DNA of 64,000 nucleotides from Glycomyces sp. YM15 (GTDB lineage Bacteria; Actinomycetota; Actinomycetes; Mycobacteriales; Micromonosporaceae): assembly GCF_016918015.1 (NCBI RefSeq), contig NZ_JAERMK010000011.1, positions 57,186 through 121,185 of the forward strand, in the 5' to 3' direction. The translations under genes and the position numbers were made by a program. A model generated the notes under the pieces. It was given only the letters and a program-made list of their open reading frames with translations. It searched no databases and had not been told where the DNA came from. This document shows positions 1 through 8,316 of this stretch, one piece after another (position 1 is the stretch's first letter; every line of letters starts with the position of its first letter).

Positions 1-70
1 CCTCACAACCCCACCCCAAAACCCCCCCCCCCCCGGGGGGGGGGCCGCCCCCCCCCCCCCCCCCGCCGCG
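1..70. repeat. Homopolymeric C/G tract at window edge
   Basis: This stretch is made almost entirely of a 13-base C run, a 10-base G run and a 17-base C run (about 22-34, 35-44 and 48-64). It lies just 3' of the YtxH-like gene on the minus strand and codes for nothing recognisable. It could be a slippage-prone terminator or an assembly artefact at a contig end. The sequence alone does not decide between these. Confidence 0.7.
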
Positions 71-88
71 CTGTGCGCGCTAAAGGAT

Positions 89-421
89 TCAGAACCCGGG
101 AGCGTCCCCGCGCAGGGCCCGGTCGCTGCGGACCGGCGTGGTCACCCCGGCGGAGTCCCATGGCTCGGCTTTCGGGGGTTCGTCCGCGTTCGTGGTGAAG
201 TTCTCGACGATCTCGCCGAACTTGGTGCCCTTGATCTTGTCCTGGGCCGCGTTCGCGGCCTTGTTCGCCTGCGTGCGCACCGTCGAGGCGACCTGCTGGA
301 CCGTGTCGTTCCCGGTCACGCGCCTGGCGTAGTCGACGATCTGGTCGTAGCGTTCCCGACCGGCCTTCGCTCCCAGGACGTAGCCGACCGCGAACCCTGC
401 TACGAGATACCACTTCCGCAT
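89..421 (-). CDS. YtxH-like small membrane-associated protein
   Basis: This 110-residue protein starts with a short hydrophobic stretch containing GFAVGYVLGAKAGRERYDQI, the typical opening of YtxH-like actinobacterial proteins. A helical, alanine-rich region follows (about residues 30-70), and the tail is polar. The family is thought to be membrane-anchored and stress-related, but no precise role is established. The start is supported by a GGAGG ribosome site about eight bases before the ATG. It is transcribed away from the neighbouring tRNA gene and appears to stand alone. Confidence 0.75.
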   Translation of the reverse strand: MRKWYLVAGFAVGYVLGAKAGRERYDQIVDYARRVTGNDTVQQVASTVRTQANKAANAAQDKIKGTKFGEIVENFTTNADEPPKAEPWDSAGVTTPVRSDRALRGDAPGF

Positions 422-670
422 ATTTGCCTCCCCGGCCCGCGGGCCGAACGCCGTTCCGGTTTCACTGTGCTCTGCAGTTCACTGTGCGTTGCCGCATATA
501 GCGGCCATTCTGCCCCATGCAGGGGTGCCCAGGCGGCCCATGATGGAAACGCGCCGCCACGTTTCGGGCCCGGATTGGACCAAGGCCACACCGACCCCGC
601 TGGCACCCGCCCGAGCCGATCCTGTACTGTCATATCCGGTTCGCACGGTGAAAGCCGAGCTCGAACCCCT

Positions 671-746
671 TCCCCAATAGCTCAATTGGCAGAGCAGCCG
701 ACTGTTAATCGGCAGGTTCTTGGTTCGAGTCCAAGTTGGGGAGCCA
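671..746 (+). tRNA. tRNA-Asn (anticodon GTT)
   Basis: A complete cloverleaf can be drawn. The acceptor stem TCCCCAA pairs with TTGGGGA, the anticodon stem GCCGA pairs with TCGGC around loop CTGTTAA, and the anticodon GTT is at 704-706. The T arm contains GGTTCGAGTCC. G is the discriminator base and CCA is encoded at 744-746. The 3' end is the start of a 67-bp repeat found again at 4874-4940, which marks it as the probable integration site of the following island. Confidence 0.97.
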
Positions 747-804
747 CCTTGAGACAGTGGGAACGGCCCGGACGGCGAAAGCCGATCCGGGCTCTTTCGT
801 TTCA
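738..804 (+). repeat. Direct repeat copy 1 (tRNA-Asn 3' end plus downstream hairpin)
   Basis: This 67-bp segment begins with GGGGAGCCA, the 3' acceptor strand and CCA of tRNA-Asn. It runs through a GC-rich hairpin with T-rich tail (about 764-799) that is probably the tRNA terminator. It matches 4874-4940 at 61 of 67 positions, and all six differences are transitions. The two copies bracket about 4.1 kb of accessory genes and so resemble attL and attR of an integrated island. Confidence 0.85.
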
Positions 805-941
805 GGACATGCCGTACGCCTGCCGATGGCCTGATCCCCGCAGCGCCGAGACGCCCACGATTCTGGGAGGAGGCGGGCCGAGCCCGGGAGGTGCTCCCGG
901 ACCCAGCCTGCGGACCGCGTCCGACCTTGCTGTGCGTCCGG

Positions 942-2699
942 TCAGAGGTTCGGCATCTCGGTTCCGGCCATCGACAGCGCGTTCAGGTAGTAGTCGCTGA
1001 TCGCGCCCGAATAGACGCGGAACTCGTCGATGCCGCCGTTGAAGTAGGCAGTGCCGGCGTCGTCGGCCGAGGTCCGGCCGATCTCAATGCCGGACGTGGC
1101 CGTCCATGATTCGATCTCCTCATCCGAGATGGAGACGCCGTTCTGGCTTCCGCCGACGTACAGCGTCCACTCACCGAGGGCTCCGTCGAATACGACGGCG
1201 ATCCCCTGCGCTGACCAGGTATCCGGGCTCCTAGGACTGGTGACGGACACGGTTTCGGCGTCGGAGGAGTCCGACTTCGCAAGGACCAGTTCCCAGGCGC
1301 CGTCAGCTGCGTCGTACCTGACTTCAGCCAATGGGCGGTGCTCGCCGGAGATGGAGAAGACCGTCATGTCCTGGCTCAGTTGGGCCGGGAGGACCAGCGC
1401 CGTCATAGAAAAAGATCCGGATGTGTCCACCGGGACCGTACCGAGAGCGGCGAAGTCGCCGTCACCGTCGAGAAGGAGGTGCCCCGCACCGGAGATGGGG
1501 AACGGTCCGAAGAACGGGTCCTCTTCGACCAGGATCGCGGCATCGCCGTGAAGCCGGACGTCCTGGCCTCCGGTGTACTCGGGGCTGAGCGCTTCGGGTG
1601 CGGAGCTGAACTGCCAGTATCCCTGGCGCTGGAAGAGGCGGTGCACGCCGATCGCTGCCGCCTCGCCGGCGGCGACATAGCGGTCGAACACCTTTGCCTC
1701 CGCGATGTCGCCGTTCCACTGCATAGACCACTCACCTGCAGCGCGAGCGCGGCCGATCTGCACGTCACATGTGGCGTTCCAGACCGTCCCGCGGACGGTC
1801 GAGCCGACCGCCGTGCCGTTGACGTACAGGCTCATCGACTGATCGACCTGGTTGTAGACGCCCACGAGGTGCACCCACTCGTCCGAGGTCCCGGCCCGCA
1901 CCGATCCACCCGAGACCCGCCACTCGGCCGAGGGAGCGGACTCAGCATCGGTGGTCCAGAAGGACCACTCGCCGGATGAAGCCGACAGTGAGCGATAGCC
2001 GAGTGCGAACCCGGACTCCTCCTTGTCCGCGAGGCTCACTGCGACCTGGTCCCGACTGAGATCGGCGATCCGGACCCAGGCGGAGACCGCGAAGCCCTCA
2101 TCAGACCGCAGCAGGCCCTTGTCGGCAGTGTCGATGTAGGCGTGCTTGGAGCCGTCGAAGGTCGCGGCCGTCGCTCCGCCGGGACCATCCACGCCCAAGG
2201 TCACGCCAGGCAGAACGGTGCCGAGGTTGTCCCCGTTCGCTTCCATGACCGCCGACGAGCCCGCGGGCTCGTCGAGAGCCCAGGCACCGACGGGATCCTT
2301 GGCGGAGACGCTGAAGATGTACGTGGCTTCCTTCGCTTCCCCGGCAGTGTTGATCGCCCGCACGGTGAGGACATCGGATCCTTCCGTTATCGGCATGTAC
2401 GACAGCTCAAGCGGAGCGCTCAGGGAATCCAACACCACCTTGATGCGCCCCTTGTCGTCCTTCATGAAGTCGACCAGATACGACTCAATGTCGGCGTCGG
2501 CGGTGGTGATGTTGAAGGCACCGATTTCCCCGACCATGGGAACAGGCACGTCCCCCGGCCCTTCGGGGAAGTCTTCGCTGGTGATGATCGGGGCCTGCGG
2601 AGCAGCCGACGCAGGGGCCGCAAGACCTGCCGATGCGATCAGTCCAACCAGCCCGGCGATGAGGAGACGCCATGGCAGGTGTCTTTGGGTTATGGACAT
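942..2699 (-). CDS. Secreted protein with two LamG-type domains
   Basis: This 585-residue protein opens with a signal peptide ending in APASAAP near residue 33. A short Ig-like region follows to about residue 130, then two concanavalin/LamG modules (about 137-350 and 355-580). Both modules carry the typical pattern of AWV strands, LYVNG/LYVGG turns and IGR...F.G.IDE..V endings. LamG domains usually bind carbohydrate or protein ligands outside the cell. No catalytic domain is visible. In actinobacteria such proteins often accompany polymorphic toxins, and the two immunity-like genes next to it fit that setting, but no toxin or RHS core is present. It lies inside the tRNA-flanked island. Confidence 0.8.
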   Translation of the reverse strand: MSITQRHLPWRLLIAGLVGLIASAGLAAPASAAPQAPIITSEDFPEGPGDVPVPMVGEIGAFNITTADADIESYLVDFMKDDKGRIKVVLDSLSAPLELSYMPITEGSDVLTVRAINTAGEAKEATYIFSVSAKDPVGAWALDEPAGSSAVMEANGDNLGTVLPGVTLGVDGPGGATAATFDGSKHAYIDTADKGLLRSDEGFAVSAWVRIADLSRDQVAVSLADKEESGFALGYRSLSASSGEWSFWTTDAESAPSAEWRVSGGSVRAGTSDEWVHLVGVYNQVDQSMSLYVNGTAVGSTVRGTVWNATCDVQIGRARAAGEWSMQWNGDIAEAKVFDRYVAAGEAAAIGVHRLFQRQGYWQFSSAPEALSPEYTGGQDVRLHGDAAILVEEDPFFGPFPISGAGHLLLDGDGDFAALGTVPVDTSGSFSMTALVLPAQLSQDMTVFSISGEHRPLAEVRYDAADGAWELVLAKSDSSDAETVSVTSPRSPDTWSAQGIAVVFDGALGEWTLYVGGSQNGVSISDEEIESWTATSGIEIGRTSADDAGTAYFNGGIDEFRVYSGAISDYYLNALSMAGTEMPNL

Positions 2700-2947
2700 T
2701 TGTGTTGATTTCCTTTTCAGACCTGAGGGAGAGTCGCGAGCTTTGATCTTGTTCTAAAGAACGGGATGAGCCTGATCCAGAAGGGATCACCGCGCAGGCC
2801 AGGCCAGGCGAGGAAGCAGGCTCACGCTTCGACCTAGACGCAAGGGCGAGCCATAGCCGCTTAGCCGGCACGATCAGCACGGGCGGGGGGTGACATGGCA
2901 GCTTGAAGTGAGATTCGTTTTCGGCCTCCGGTTCGAGCTCAGGGCAT

Positions 2948-3009
2948 GAAGTTGAACATGCCCAGCCTCCACGAAGGAGCGTATCTCATTGCTGAACATG
3001 TTCAACTTC
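2948..3009. promoter_or_regulatory. 13-bp inverted repeat and TGAACATGTTCA palindrome
   Basis: A perfect 13-bp inverted repeat (GAAGTTGAACATG at 2948-2960 and its complement at 2997-3009) encloses a 36-nt spacer. The right arm is itself centred on the palindrome TGAACATGTTCA (2993-3004). This lies in the 415-nt gap between the divergent LamG and DUF1963-like genes and looks like an operator for a dimeric repressor. No matching regulator gene is nearby. I see nothing else identifiable in the gap 2700-3114. Confidence 0.45.
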
Positions 3010-3114
3010 GGCCCTGTGGGAGACCTTGACCTGCAGGGCACCAGCGTTTGGCTTCTTGTCGTATGGCGGTGCTAGTTTCCGAGAGGTTCATGCACCCCAA
3101 CCGTTGGAATCCCG

Positions 3115-4122
3115 ATGCCCTTCACCAGGCCCGACCGCTCGTTCGATCTCGCCGCCATGTTCCCCGAGCTTGCCACGTTGGACCGAACTGCTGTGCGGCT
3201 GCATCCTCGGCACGGCAACCCGACCGCAGAGCAATCCTCTATCGGCGGGCCGTTGTGGCCCAGCGACGAGCCCTGGCCGACATGTTCAGCCTCTCACGAG
3301 TGGGACTCGCTGAAGACGTTGGACGAAGTCTTCGAGTACCGGCGAATCATGAACCTGGCATGGAGCAGGCCACGGGCAGGAACGCCGGACTTGTTCACCA
3401 CAGAGGAACGAGCGTTCTTGGACGCTCTCCGCGAACCCGAGCGCGGCAACCCCTGGCGGGACGAGTCTCGCACAGCAAATGCACCGCTCCTCCCCGTGGC
3501 CCAGTTGTTCACACGCGATGTGGCAGGCCTACCGTTCAGCGAGCGCTTCGACCTTCTCCAGGTCCTGTGGTGCCCGTATGACCATCCAGACACTGAGGAT
3601 TACTGGCCCGCGGTCCAACTCCTGTGGCGAGACACCACCCAATCCGTGTTCAAGCCCATGTACCCGGCAGGATCCACGCAGGTCGGCTTCGAGGAATACG
3701 TGCCGAGCCCATGTGTGCTCGCCCCCGAAGAGGTCACTGAGTATCCGGATATGAATCTTCTGTCCCCAGAGCTCAGGGATGAGATCAAGGCGACCTCTGA
3801 TCAAGTGGATACCTTCGAGTACCACGACAACGCGCTGGCACCGGGCTGGAAGGCGAACGGCCACGGAGCAGCGTGGATGATTATCGATGCCTACGACGTC
3901 CGCTGCGAGTGCGGAGCGGAGGCAAGACCGCTGCTGAGCGCAACCTCCGGAGAAATGGGTCCTTCGACGTCGCACTGGACGCCATTGGAGGACCGCGACG
4001 GCGCAGCAGAGGACACGAGACGATACGCCTCCGTCGACGTCTACCTCGGTCGCGGCTACGACCTCCAGATCTTCCACTGCGGTCTCGACCCGGAGCACCC
4101 GCCAGTTATGGAGATGAGTTGA
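3115..4122 (+). CDS. DUF1963 (YwqG)-like protein, possible immunity protein
   Basis: This 335-residue cytosolic protein has the DUF1963/YwqG pattern. An IGGPLWPSDEPWP loop lies near residues 43-55. A central segment LPFSERFDLLQVLWCPYDH and a late cysteine-containing segment (IFHCGLDPEHP) follow. The family is of uncertain biochemical role and is common among predicted immunity proteins and SMI1-like neighbours. Codon use is less GC-biased than in the flanking core genes, which supports acquisition. A 71-nt module follows it and recurs after the next gene. The ATG at 3115 was chosen because the conserved region starts soon after; its ribosome site is weak. Confidence 0.6.
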   Translation: MPFTRPDRSFDLAAMFPELATLDRTAVRLHPRHGNPTAEQSSIGGPLWPSDEPWPTCSASHEWDSLKTLDEVFEYRRIMNLAWSRPRAGTPDLFTTEERAFLDALREPERGNPWRDESRTANAPLLPVAQLFTRDVAGLPFSERFDLLQVLWCPYDHPDTEDYWPAVQLLWRDTTQSVFKPMYPAGSTQVGFEEYVPSPCVLAPEEVTEYPDMNLLSPELRDEIKATSDQVDTFEYHDNALAPGWKANGHGAAWMIIDAYDVRCECGAEARPLLSATSGEMGPSTSHWTPLEDRDGAAEDTRRYASVDVYLGRGYDLQIFHCGLDPEHPPVMEMS

Positions 4123-4153
4123 CCCGATCCGAGCCTCAGTCTTCGGTCATCAC

Positions 4154-4224
4154 GGAGTCGGGTTCCCGGGTTGTTAGGGCCGCTAGGCGATTCCTCAGGG
4201 TCCCTACCTGCGGGGATAGACTCG
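4154..4224 (+). repeat. 71-nt intergenic module, copy 1
   Basis: This spacer matches 4788-4858 without gaps at 55 of 71 positions. Conserved blocks include GGAGTCGGGTT, GTTGTTAGG, AGGCG, CTACCTG and GATAGAC. It ends about 40 nt before the ATG of the next gene. Because it lies upstream of one small gene and is repeated after it, it may carry a cassette promoter and act as a recombination seam. Confidence 0.65.
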
Positions 4225-4264
4225 TTTGCGCCCTTTCGTATCCCGCTCCCTGGACGGACCTGCC

Positions 4265-4762
4265 ATGCCCCCAGACACTCCGAAACGACCACGCAATCTC
4301 GCCGCAGAGCTGATCGCCGAGGCGAGACTGAGTGCGCAGATCGAGGCGTATCAGGGCTACAGTGATCGGGTCTGGTCGATGGGCAGGGTGGCCGACCTTC
4401 TATGGCGCCACTCCGATGCCGCACGGCCGCTCATCCGCAAGGCGCTGGTCGACGAACTCGATGACGCCATGGAGCGAGAAAGCATGCCGCTCGCCACGAG
4501 CGACGGAGTTCTGCTCCTTGAGTACTGCGGCTCCGTACTCCGACCGCTGCTCGAAAACTACCCCGAATCAGCTGAAGTACTGCGGCAAGAACTTCAGATC
4601 ATTCGGTACGTCGCTCCCTACCGCGGCCCCGACGATCCGGACCACGTCACCGACCTCTTTGACTACTACATCCTCTACTGGCTTAGAACCGACGAGTACC
4701 GGCCCATCGTCGAGGACTGCGACCCCGAAATCGGTGCCCTCATCCTCGATAACTCCGACTGA
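4265..4762 (+). CDS. Small acidic protein of unknown function, immunity-like
   Basis: This 165-residue acidic protein is predicted to be mostly helical, with no signal peptide or membrane segment. I do not recognise its family with confidence. Its size, acidity and position after a DUF1963-like protein resemble immunity cassettes of polymorphic toxins, but that is inference from context. A TTG at 4226 would extend it, but the ATG at 4265 is preferred because the 71-nt module and TAGACT box lie just before it. Confidence 0.6.
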   Translation: MPPDTPKRPRNLAAELIAEARLSAQIEAYQGYSDRVWSMGRVADLLWRHSDAARPLIRKALVDELDDAMERESMPLATSDGVLLLEYCGSVLRPLLENYPESAEVLRQELQIIRYVAPYRGPDDPDHVTDLFDYYILYWLRTDEYRPIVEDCDPEIGALILDNSD

Positions 4763-4787
4763 ACGAGTCTCCAGCTGTGGGCGGGAT

Positions 4788-4858
4788 GGAGTCGGGTTGC
4801 CCCGTTGTTAGGACCGACAGGCGGTTGCGCATGGCTGCTACCTGCTGAGATAGACGCG
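4788..4858 (+). repeat. 71-nt intergenic module, copy 2
   Basis: This is the second copy of the module at 4154-4224 (55 of 71 identical, same length). Here it is not followed by a gene. Fifteen bases later the 67-bp tRNA-derived repeat begins. The simplest reading is that another small gene cassette once followed and was lost, or that cassettes are added at this end of the island. Confidence 0.6.
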
Positions 4859-4873
4859 CATAGGCCTTGAGGA

Positions 4874-4940
4874 GGGGAGCCACTTTGAGACGGTGGGAAC
4901 AGTCCGGACGGCGAAAGCCGATCCGGGCTTTTTCGCTTCA
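4874..4940 (+). repeat. Direct repeat copy 2 (tRNA-Asn 3' remnant)
   Basis: This segment repeats 738-804, starting with GGGGAGCCA and including the same hairpin with a TTTTTCG tail. There is no tRNA body in front of it, so it is a partial duplicate as expected for the distal att site of an element in tRNA-Asn. The last three bases are also the stop codon of the HD-domain gene on the other strand. Confidence 0.85.
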
Positions 4941-5510
4941 CGATTCGGTGTCGCGGGTTCGCTCCCAGGCGTGGGGGTCGGCTTGCAGGACCTCCTGGGC
5001 GAGGTTGCGGGCGGTTTCGGTTCGGAGGGCCGCGAGGTTGCTGTCGATCCAGGGTTGGACGGTCGCGACGCCTTGGTGGCGGTATTCGACGGCTTGGATC
5101 AGGCATTCGAGCTTGTCGGCGTCCCTGGCGCAGATCGCTTCCGGGGTCTCACCGGTTTCGAATTCGGCGATGGCGTCGCGGATTGTCGTCTTCACCCGAT
5201 CGGGGCATTCAGCGGTCTGGTCGGCGGCGACCGCTGCGGCGTCGGCGGCGGTGAGGTAGTCGCGGCCGAGCTTCGGGATGTCGCCGATGCGGGTCTCGGG
5301 CGTGTCGTGCAGGACGAGGAGCATCGCGGTGCGGGCGGGGTCGGCCCCTTCGAGGCTCGCGATGACCATGCCGGTCATCGCCGCCCGCCAGCTGTGCTCG
5401 GCGATGCTCTCGGGGTCGCGGACCCCGGCGACCCACCAGCCGGAGCGGCGGGCGCGCTTGAGCATCCCGGCTTCGAGGAGGTATCCGGCGGCGCCGGCGA
5501 GATCGGTCAT
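4938..5510 (-). CDS. HD-domain hydrolase, YfbR/HDDC2-like
   Basis: This 190-residue protein has the HD-hydrolase metal signature: IAEHSWRA near residue 37, the HD pair in LVLHDTPETR near residue 68, and a later ARDADKLECL segment. YfbR/HDDC2-type enzymes remove phosphate from deoxynucleoside 5'-monophosphates, so a nucleotide phosphatase role is likely but not proven. The ATG at 5510 has an AGGA ribosome site. The NADAR gene upstream ends only 10 bp away and the pair is probably one transcript. Confidence 0.75.
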   Translation of the reverse strand: MTDLAGAAGYLLEAGMLKRARRSGWWVAGVRDPESIAEHSWRAAMTGMVIASLEGADPARTAMLLVLHDTPETRIGDIPKLGRDYLTAADAAAVAADQTAECPDRVKTTIRDAIAEFETGETPEAICARDADKLECLIQAVEYRHQGVATVQPWIDSNLAALRTETARNLAQEVLQADPHAWERTRDTES

Positions 5511-5520
5511 GGTCGGTCCT

Positions 5521-6090
5521 TCAGGAGGCGGCGAGTCGGGTGCGGGCTTCCATAAGTGCGAAACCGAGGAGGTTGAGGCCCTTCCAGGTCTCCGGGGAGG
5601 CCGCGAGGGGATCGGTCTCGCCGAGCCCGATGCCCCAGATGCGGTCACGGGGACTGGCCTCGACGAGGACGCGGCGCTTCGTGCCGAGGAGGTAGGCCAG
5701 GAGGTCGCCGTGGCGGCTGAACTTGGCGAGGCTGCCGCGTACGACGATGCCGAAACGCTCTGCCTCCCAGACCTTCTGGTCGAAGCCGCGGACTTTGCGG
5801 CCGAGCGCCTGGGCTTCGCCCGGGTGGCCCGCGGCGAGGATCCTCCTGGCGGAGGCGTCGTCGCCGAACAGCCATGCCTTGTGCGCCATCATGTAGTGCT
5901 CGGCAGAGGCGAAGCGATGGCCGTCCTCGGTGAACACCGCCGGCCACCACTGGCTCAGGCAGCCGCGACCGGCGCTGCCGTCGGCGTTGGGCGAGTGGCC
6001 CCAGAAATGCACGTACTTGAACGAATGGCCGGCCGACGTCAGCGCTACCGCCTCATCGACGCTGCTCGGCAGAACGAGAGCTGCAGACAT
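5521..6090 (-). CDS. NADAR family protein (YbiA-like)
   Basis: This 189-residue protein contains the NADAR signature: FWGH near the N-terminus, LSQWWPAVFTEDGHRFASAEHYMMAHKA in the centre (residues about 45-70), and GIGLGETDP toward the end. NADAR enzymes are N-glycosidases. Members act on reactive riboflavin intermediates or remove ADP-ribose from modified bases. Which substrate applies here cannot be told from sequence. The ATG at 6090 follows a weak GGTGAG site; 6102 is an alternative. It overlaps the end of a decayed DUF6928 reading frame. Confidence 0.8.
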   Translation of the reverse strand: MSAALVLPSSVDEAVALTSAGHSFKYVHFWGHSPNADGSAGRGCLSQWWPAVFTEDGHRFASAEHYMMAHKAWLFGDDASARRILAAGHPGEAQALGRKVRGFDQKVWEAERFGIVVRGSLAKFSRHGDLLAYLLGTKRRVLVEASPRDRIWGIGLGETDPLAASPETWKGLNLLGFALMEARTRLAAS

Positions 6091-6465
6091 GCCGCTCACC
6101 ATGCCACACCCGTGCGCACTCCGTCCGGCGGTAACACGGCATCGCGATCGACGACGCGTCCACCGCCGTGTCCGGCGGGCCTTCGAGATGGAAGCCGAAC
6201 CATGCGCCGAGGGCCGTGTCCCCGAGCTCGAGCGGGTGGAACGGGAGCGGGTAATCGGGGGCGTAGTCGTGGATCGAACGGTCGCCGTTCCAGAACTCGG
6301 TCTCGAACGGGTACCGCTCGCCCAGGTCCTCCATGATGCCGTCGTCGGGCGCCAGACTGAGCGAGCGGCGGACGCGGCCGGGTCGAACGGCGGCGCGTTC
6401 CGCAGCGCGTCTCGCGGAAGTCCTTCTCCGATATAGACAATGGCGGCCTTCGCGCCCATCGGCAT
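6053..6465 (-). pseudogene. DUF6928 gene with internal deletion and frameshift
   Basis: The first about 31 codons (MGAKAAIVYIGEGLPRDAL onwards) read in one frame behind a good GAGGAG ribosome site. The recognisable C-terminal half (SLSLAPDDGI, then PLPFHPLELGD and GFHLEGPPD) reads in another. The switch lies around 6360-6372. Intact DUF6928 proteins have a long middle segment between these two parts that is absent here, so an internal deletion probably caused the frame change. The function of the family is unknown. Confidence 0.7.
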
Positions 6466-6528
6466 GCTCCTCGCGCATCGACTACGGCTCCCCTCGACAG
6501 CCTATGGCGTCGAAGTAGGGTCGGGTTC

Positions 6529-8205
6529 ATGGGCGATCCTCAGCTCGCTGCGCTGGCGCAGCGGTACTTCGACTTTCATCTGGCCGACAACCCCACCTCG
6601 GCCAGCTTCTACGGGGTCCCGGGATACGACGACCGGCTGCCGGATCCGAGCCGGGACGGCGACCGGGTCCGCCTCGCGCACCACGCCGAGATCGGCGAGG
6701 GGCTCGCCGCGATCGACGCGGGCGCGCTCGAAGGGCAGGACCGGATCACGCACTCGATGCTCGCGCGGCTCACCGCCGACCAGACCTCGAGCATCGCAGC
6801 GGCCCTCGGGGAGGTCGGGCTCTCCAACACGATCACCGGCCCCGTCTCCACGATGCTCTCCTCGCTGCCGCGCATGAGCCTGAACTCCGAGCCGCGGAGC
6901 CGCGACTACCTCGTCCGGCTCGGGGCGCTCGGCGACTACTTCGACGCGGTCCTGGAGCGGTACCGGCTCGCCGCCTCCGAAGGGCGGCACCAGACCCGGC
7001 GCGGCGTACTCGCGGTCATCGAGCAGCTCGACGACTACCTGGGGACGGCGGTGGCGGACGATCCGCTCGTCGGACTCTCGCCCACGGGCGTCGACCTCGA
7101 TGAGTGGAAGGCCGCGGCCGCGGCGCTCGTGTCCGAGCGCGTCCGGCCCGCCCTCAGCCGGTGGCGGGAGGCGCTCCAGGAGGAGTTCCTCCCGCACTCG
7201 CGTCTCGACGACCACGTCGGGGTCTGCTTCGTCCCCGGCGGATCGGACGGGTACGCGGCGGCCTCGCGGCAGTTCACCACCACCGATCTGAGTCCCGAAG
7301 CGGTGCACCGGATCGGGCTCGACGAGGTCGCCCGGCTGCGCGAGGAGTTCGCGGAGATCGGGGCGCGGGCGCTCGGCACGTCCGACGCCGCCGAGGTCAT
7401 CGACCGGCTCCGGAACGACCTGTCGCTGCGGTACGAGACCTCGGACCAGATCCTCTCCGACGTCACGCTCGCCCTGCGGCGGGCCGAGGCCGCGCTGCCG
7501 GAGGCGTTCCTCGACTACGACATCGCGCCGTGCTCAGTGGCGGTGATCCCGGAGGCGGCGGCGAAGGGCGCGACCCTGGCCTACTACACGGTGCCCGCCG
7601 CCGACGGGTCCCGGCCGGGCACGCACTGGGTGAACACGTACGAGCCCTCGAGCCGGGCCCGGTTCGAGTACGAGGCGCTCGCGTTCCACGAATCCGTTCC
7701 CGGGCACCACCTCCAGTTCGCGCTGGGGCAGACGCTCGAAGGGCTGCCGCAGTTCCGGCGGTTCGCGTACGTCACCGCGTTCGGCGAGGGCTGGGGCCTC
7801 TACACCGAGCGGCTCTGCGACGAGATCGGGCTCTACAGCGGGGATCTGCAGCGGCTCGGCATGGTCTCGTTCGACGCGTGGCGGGCGTGCCGGCTGGTGG
7901 TCGACACCGGGATGCACGTGTTCGGGTGGCCGCGCGAGCGCGCGGTCGCCTTCATGCGGGACAACACGGCGCTGTCAGAGGTGAACATCGCCAACGAGAT
8001 CGACCGCTACATCGCGTGGCCGGGCCAGGCGCTGGCCTACATGATCGGGCGCAGGCACATCGGCGCGCTGCGAGACCGGGCGCGGGAGGCGCTGGGAGGC
8101 GCGTTCGACCTTCGGCACTTCCACGACCGGATCCTCTCCAACGGGTCGATCCCGCTGGCGACCATGACCGGCGTCGTGGAGGACTGGATCGCCGAGTCGA
8201 CCTGA
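6529..8205 (+). CDS. DUF885 family metallopeptidase-like protein
   Basis: This 558-residue cytosolic protein belongs to the DUF885 family. Its key zinc-binding segment AFHESVPGHHLQFALGQ is near residue 386, followed by the conserved EGWGLYTERL about 40 residues later. These match the HExxxxH-type zinc centre of related M32/M3-like carboxypeptidases, although a substrate has not been set for most members. There is no signal peptide. It is transcribed alone, 111 nt before the dicarboxylate carrier gene. Confidence 0.85.
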   Translation: MGDPQLAALAQRYFDFHLADNPTSASFYGVPGYDDRLPDPSRDGDRVRLAHHAEIGEGLAAIDAGALEGQDRITHSMLARLTADQTSSIAAALGEVGLSNTITGPVSTMLSSLPRMSLNSEPRSRDYLVRLGALGDYFDAVLERYRLAASEGRHQTRRGVLAVIEQLDDYLGTAVADDPLVGLSPTGVDLDEWKAAAAALVSERVRPALSRWREALQEEFLPHSRLDDHVGVCFVPGGSDGYAAASRQFTTTDLSPEAVHRIGLDEVARLREEFAEIGARALGTSDAAEVIDRLRNDLSLRYETSDQILSDVTLALRRAEAALPEAFLDYDIAPCSVAVIPEAAAKGATLAYYTVPAADGSRPGTHWVNTYEPSSRARFEYEALAFHESVPGHHLQFALGQTLEGLPQFRRFAYVTAFGEGWGLYTERLCDEIGLYSGDLQRLGMVSFDAWRACRLVVDTGMHVFGWPRERAVAFMRDNTALSEVNIANEIDRYIAWPGQALAYMIGRRHIGALRDRAREALGGAFDLRHFHDRILSNGSIPLATMTGVVEDWIAEST

Positions 8206-8316
8206 TATTCATCGAGACCAATACGACCGAAACCCCGGAAGGACTTGTGACTCCTGACACCCTTCGAGGACGACCCCATTACGGCCGGTTGAACTCGAGG
8301 TTTCGAAGGAGAAATC

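Noticed and set aside
2146-2757. A plus-strand frame opposite the LamG gene's signal region
   Set aside because: There is no ribosome site or family match, and the LamG frame has a signal peptide and domain patterns.
942-4762. The island as a complete toxin/immunity system
   Set aside because: No toxin domain, RHS core or secretion gene is visible. Only the LamG protein and immunity-like proteins are present, so a full system cannot be claimed.
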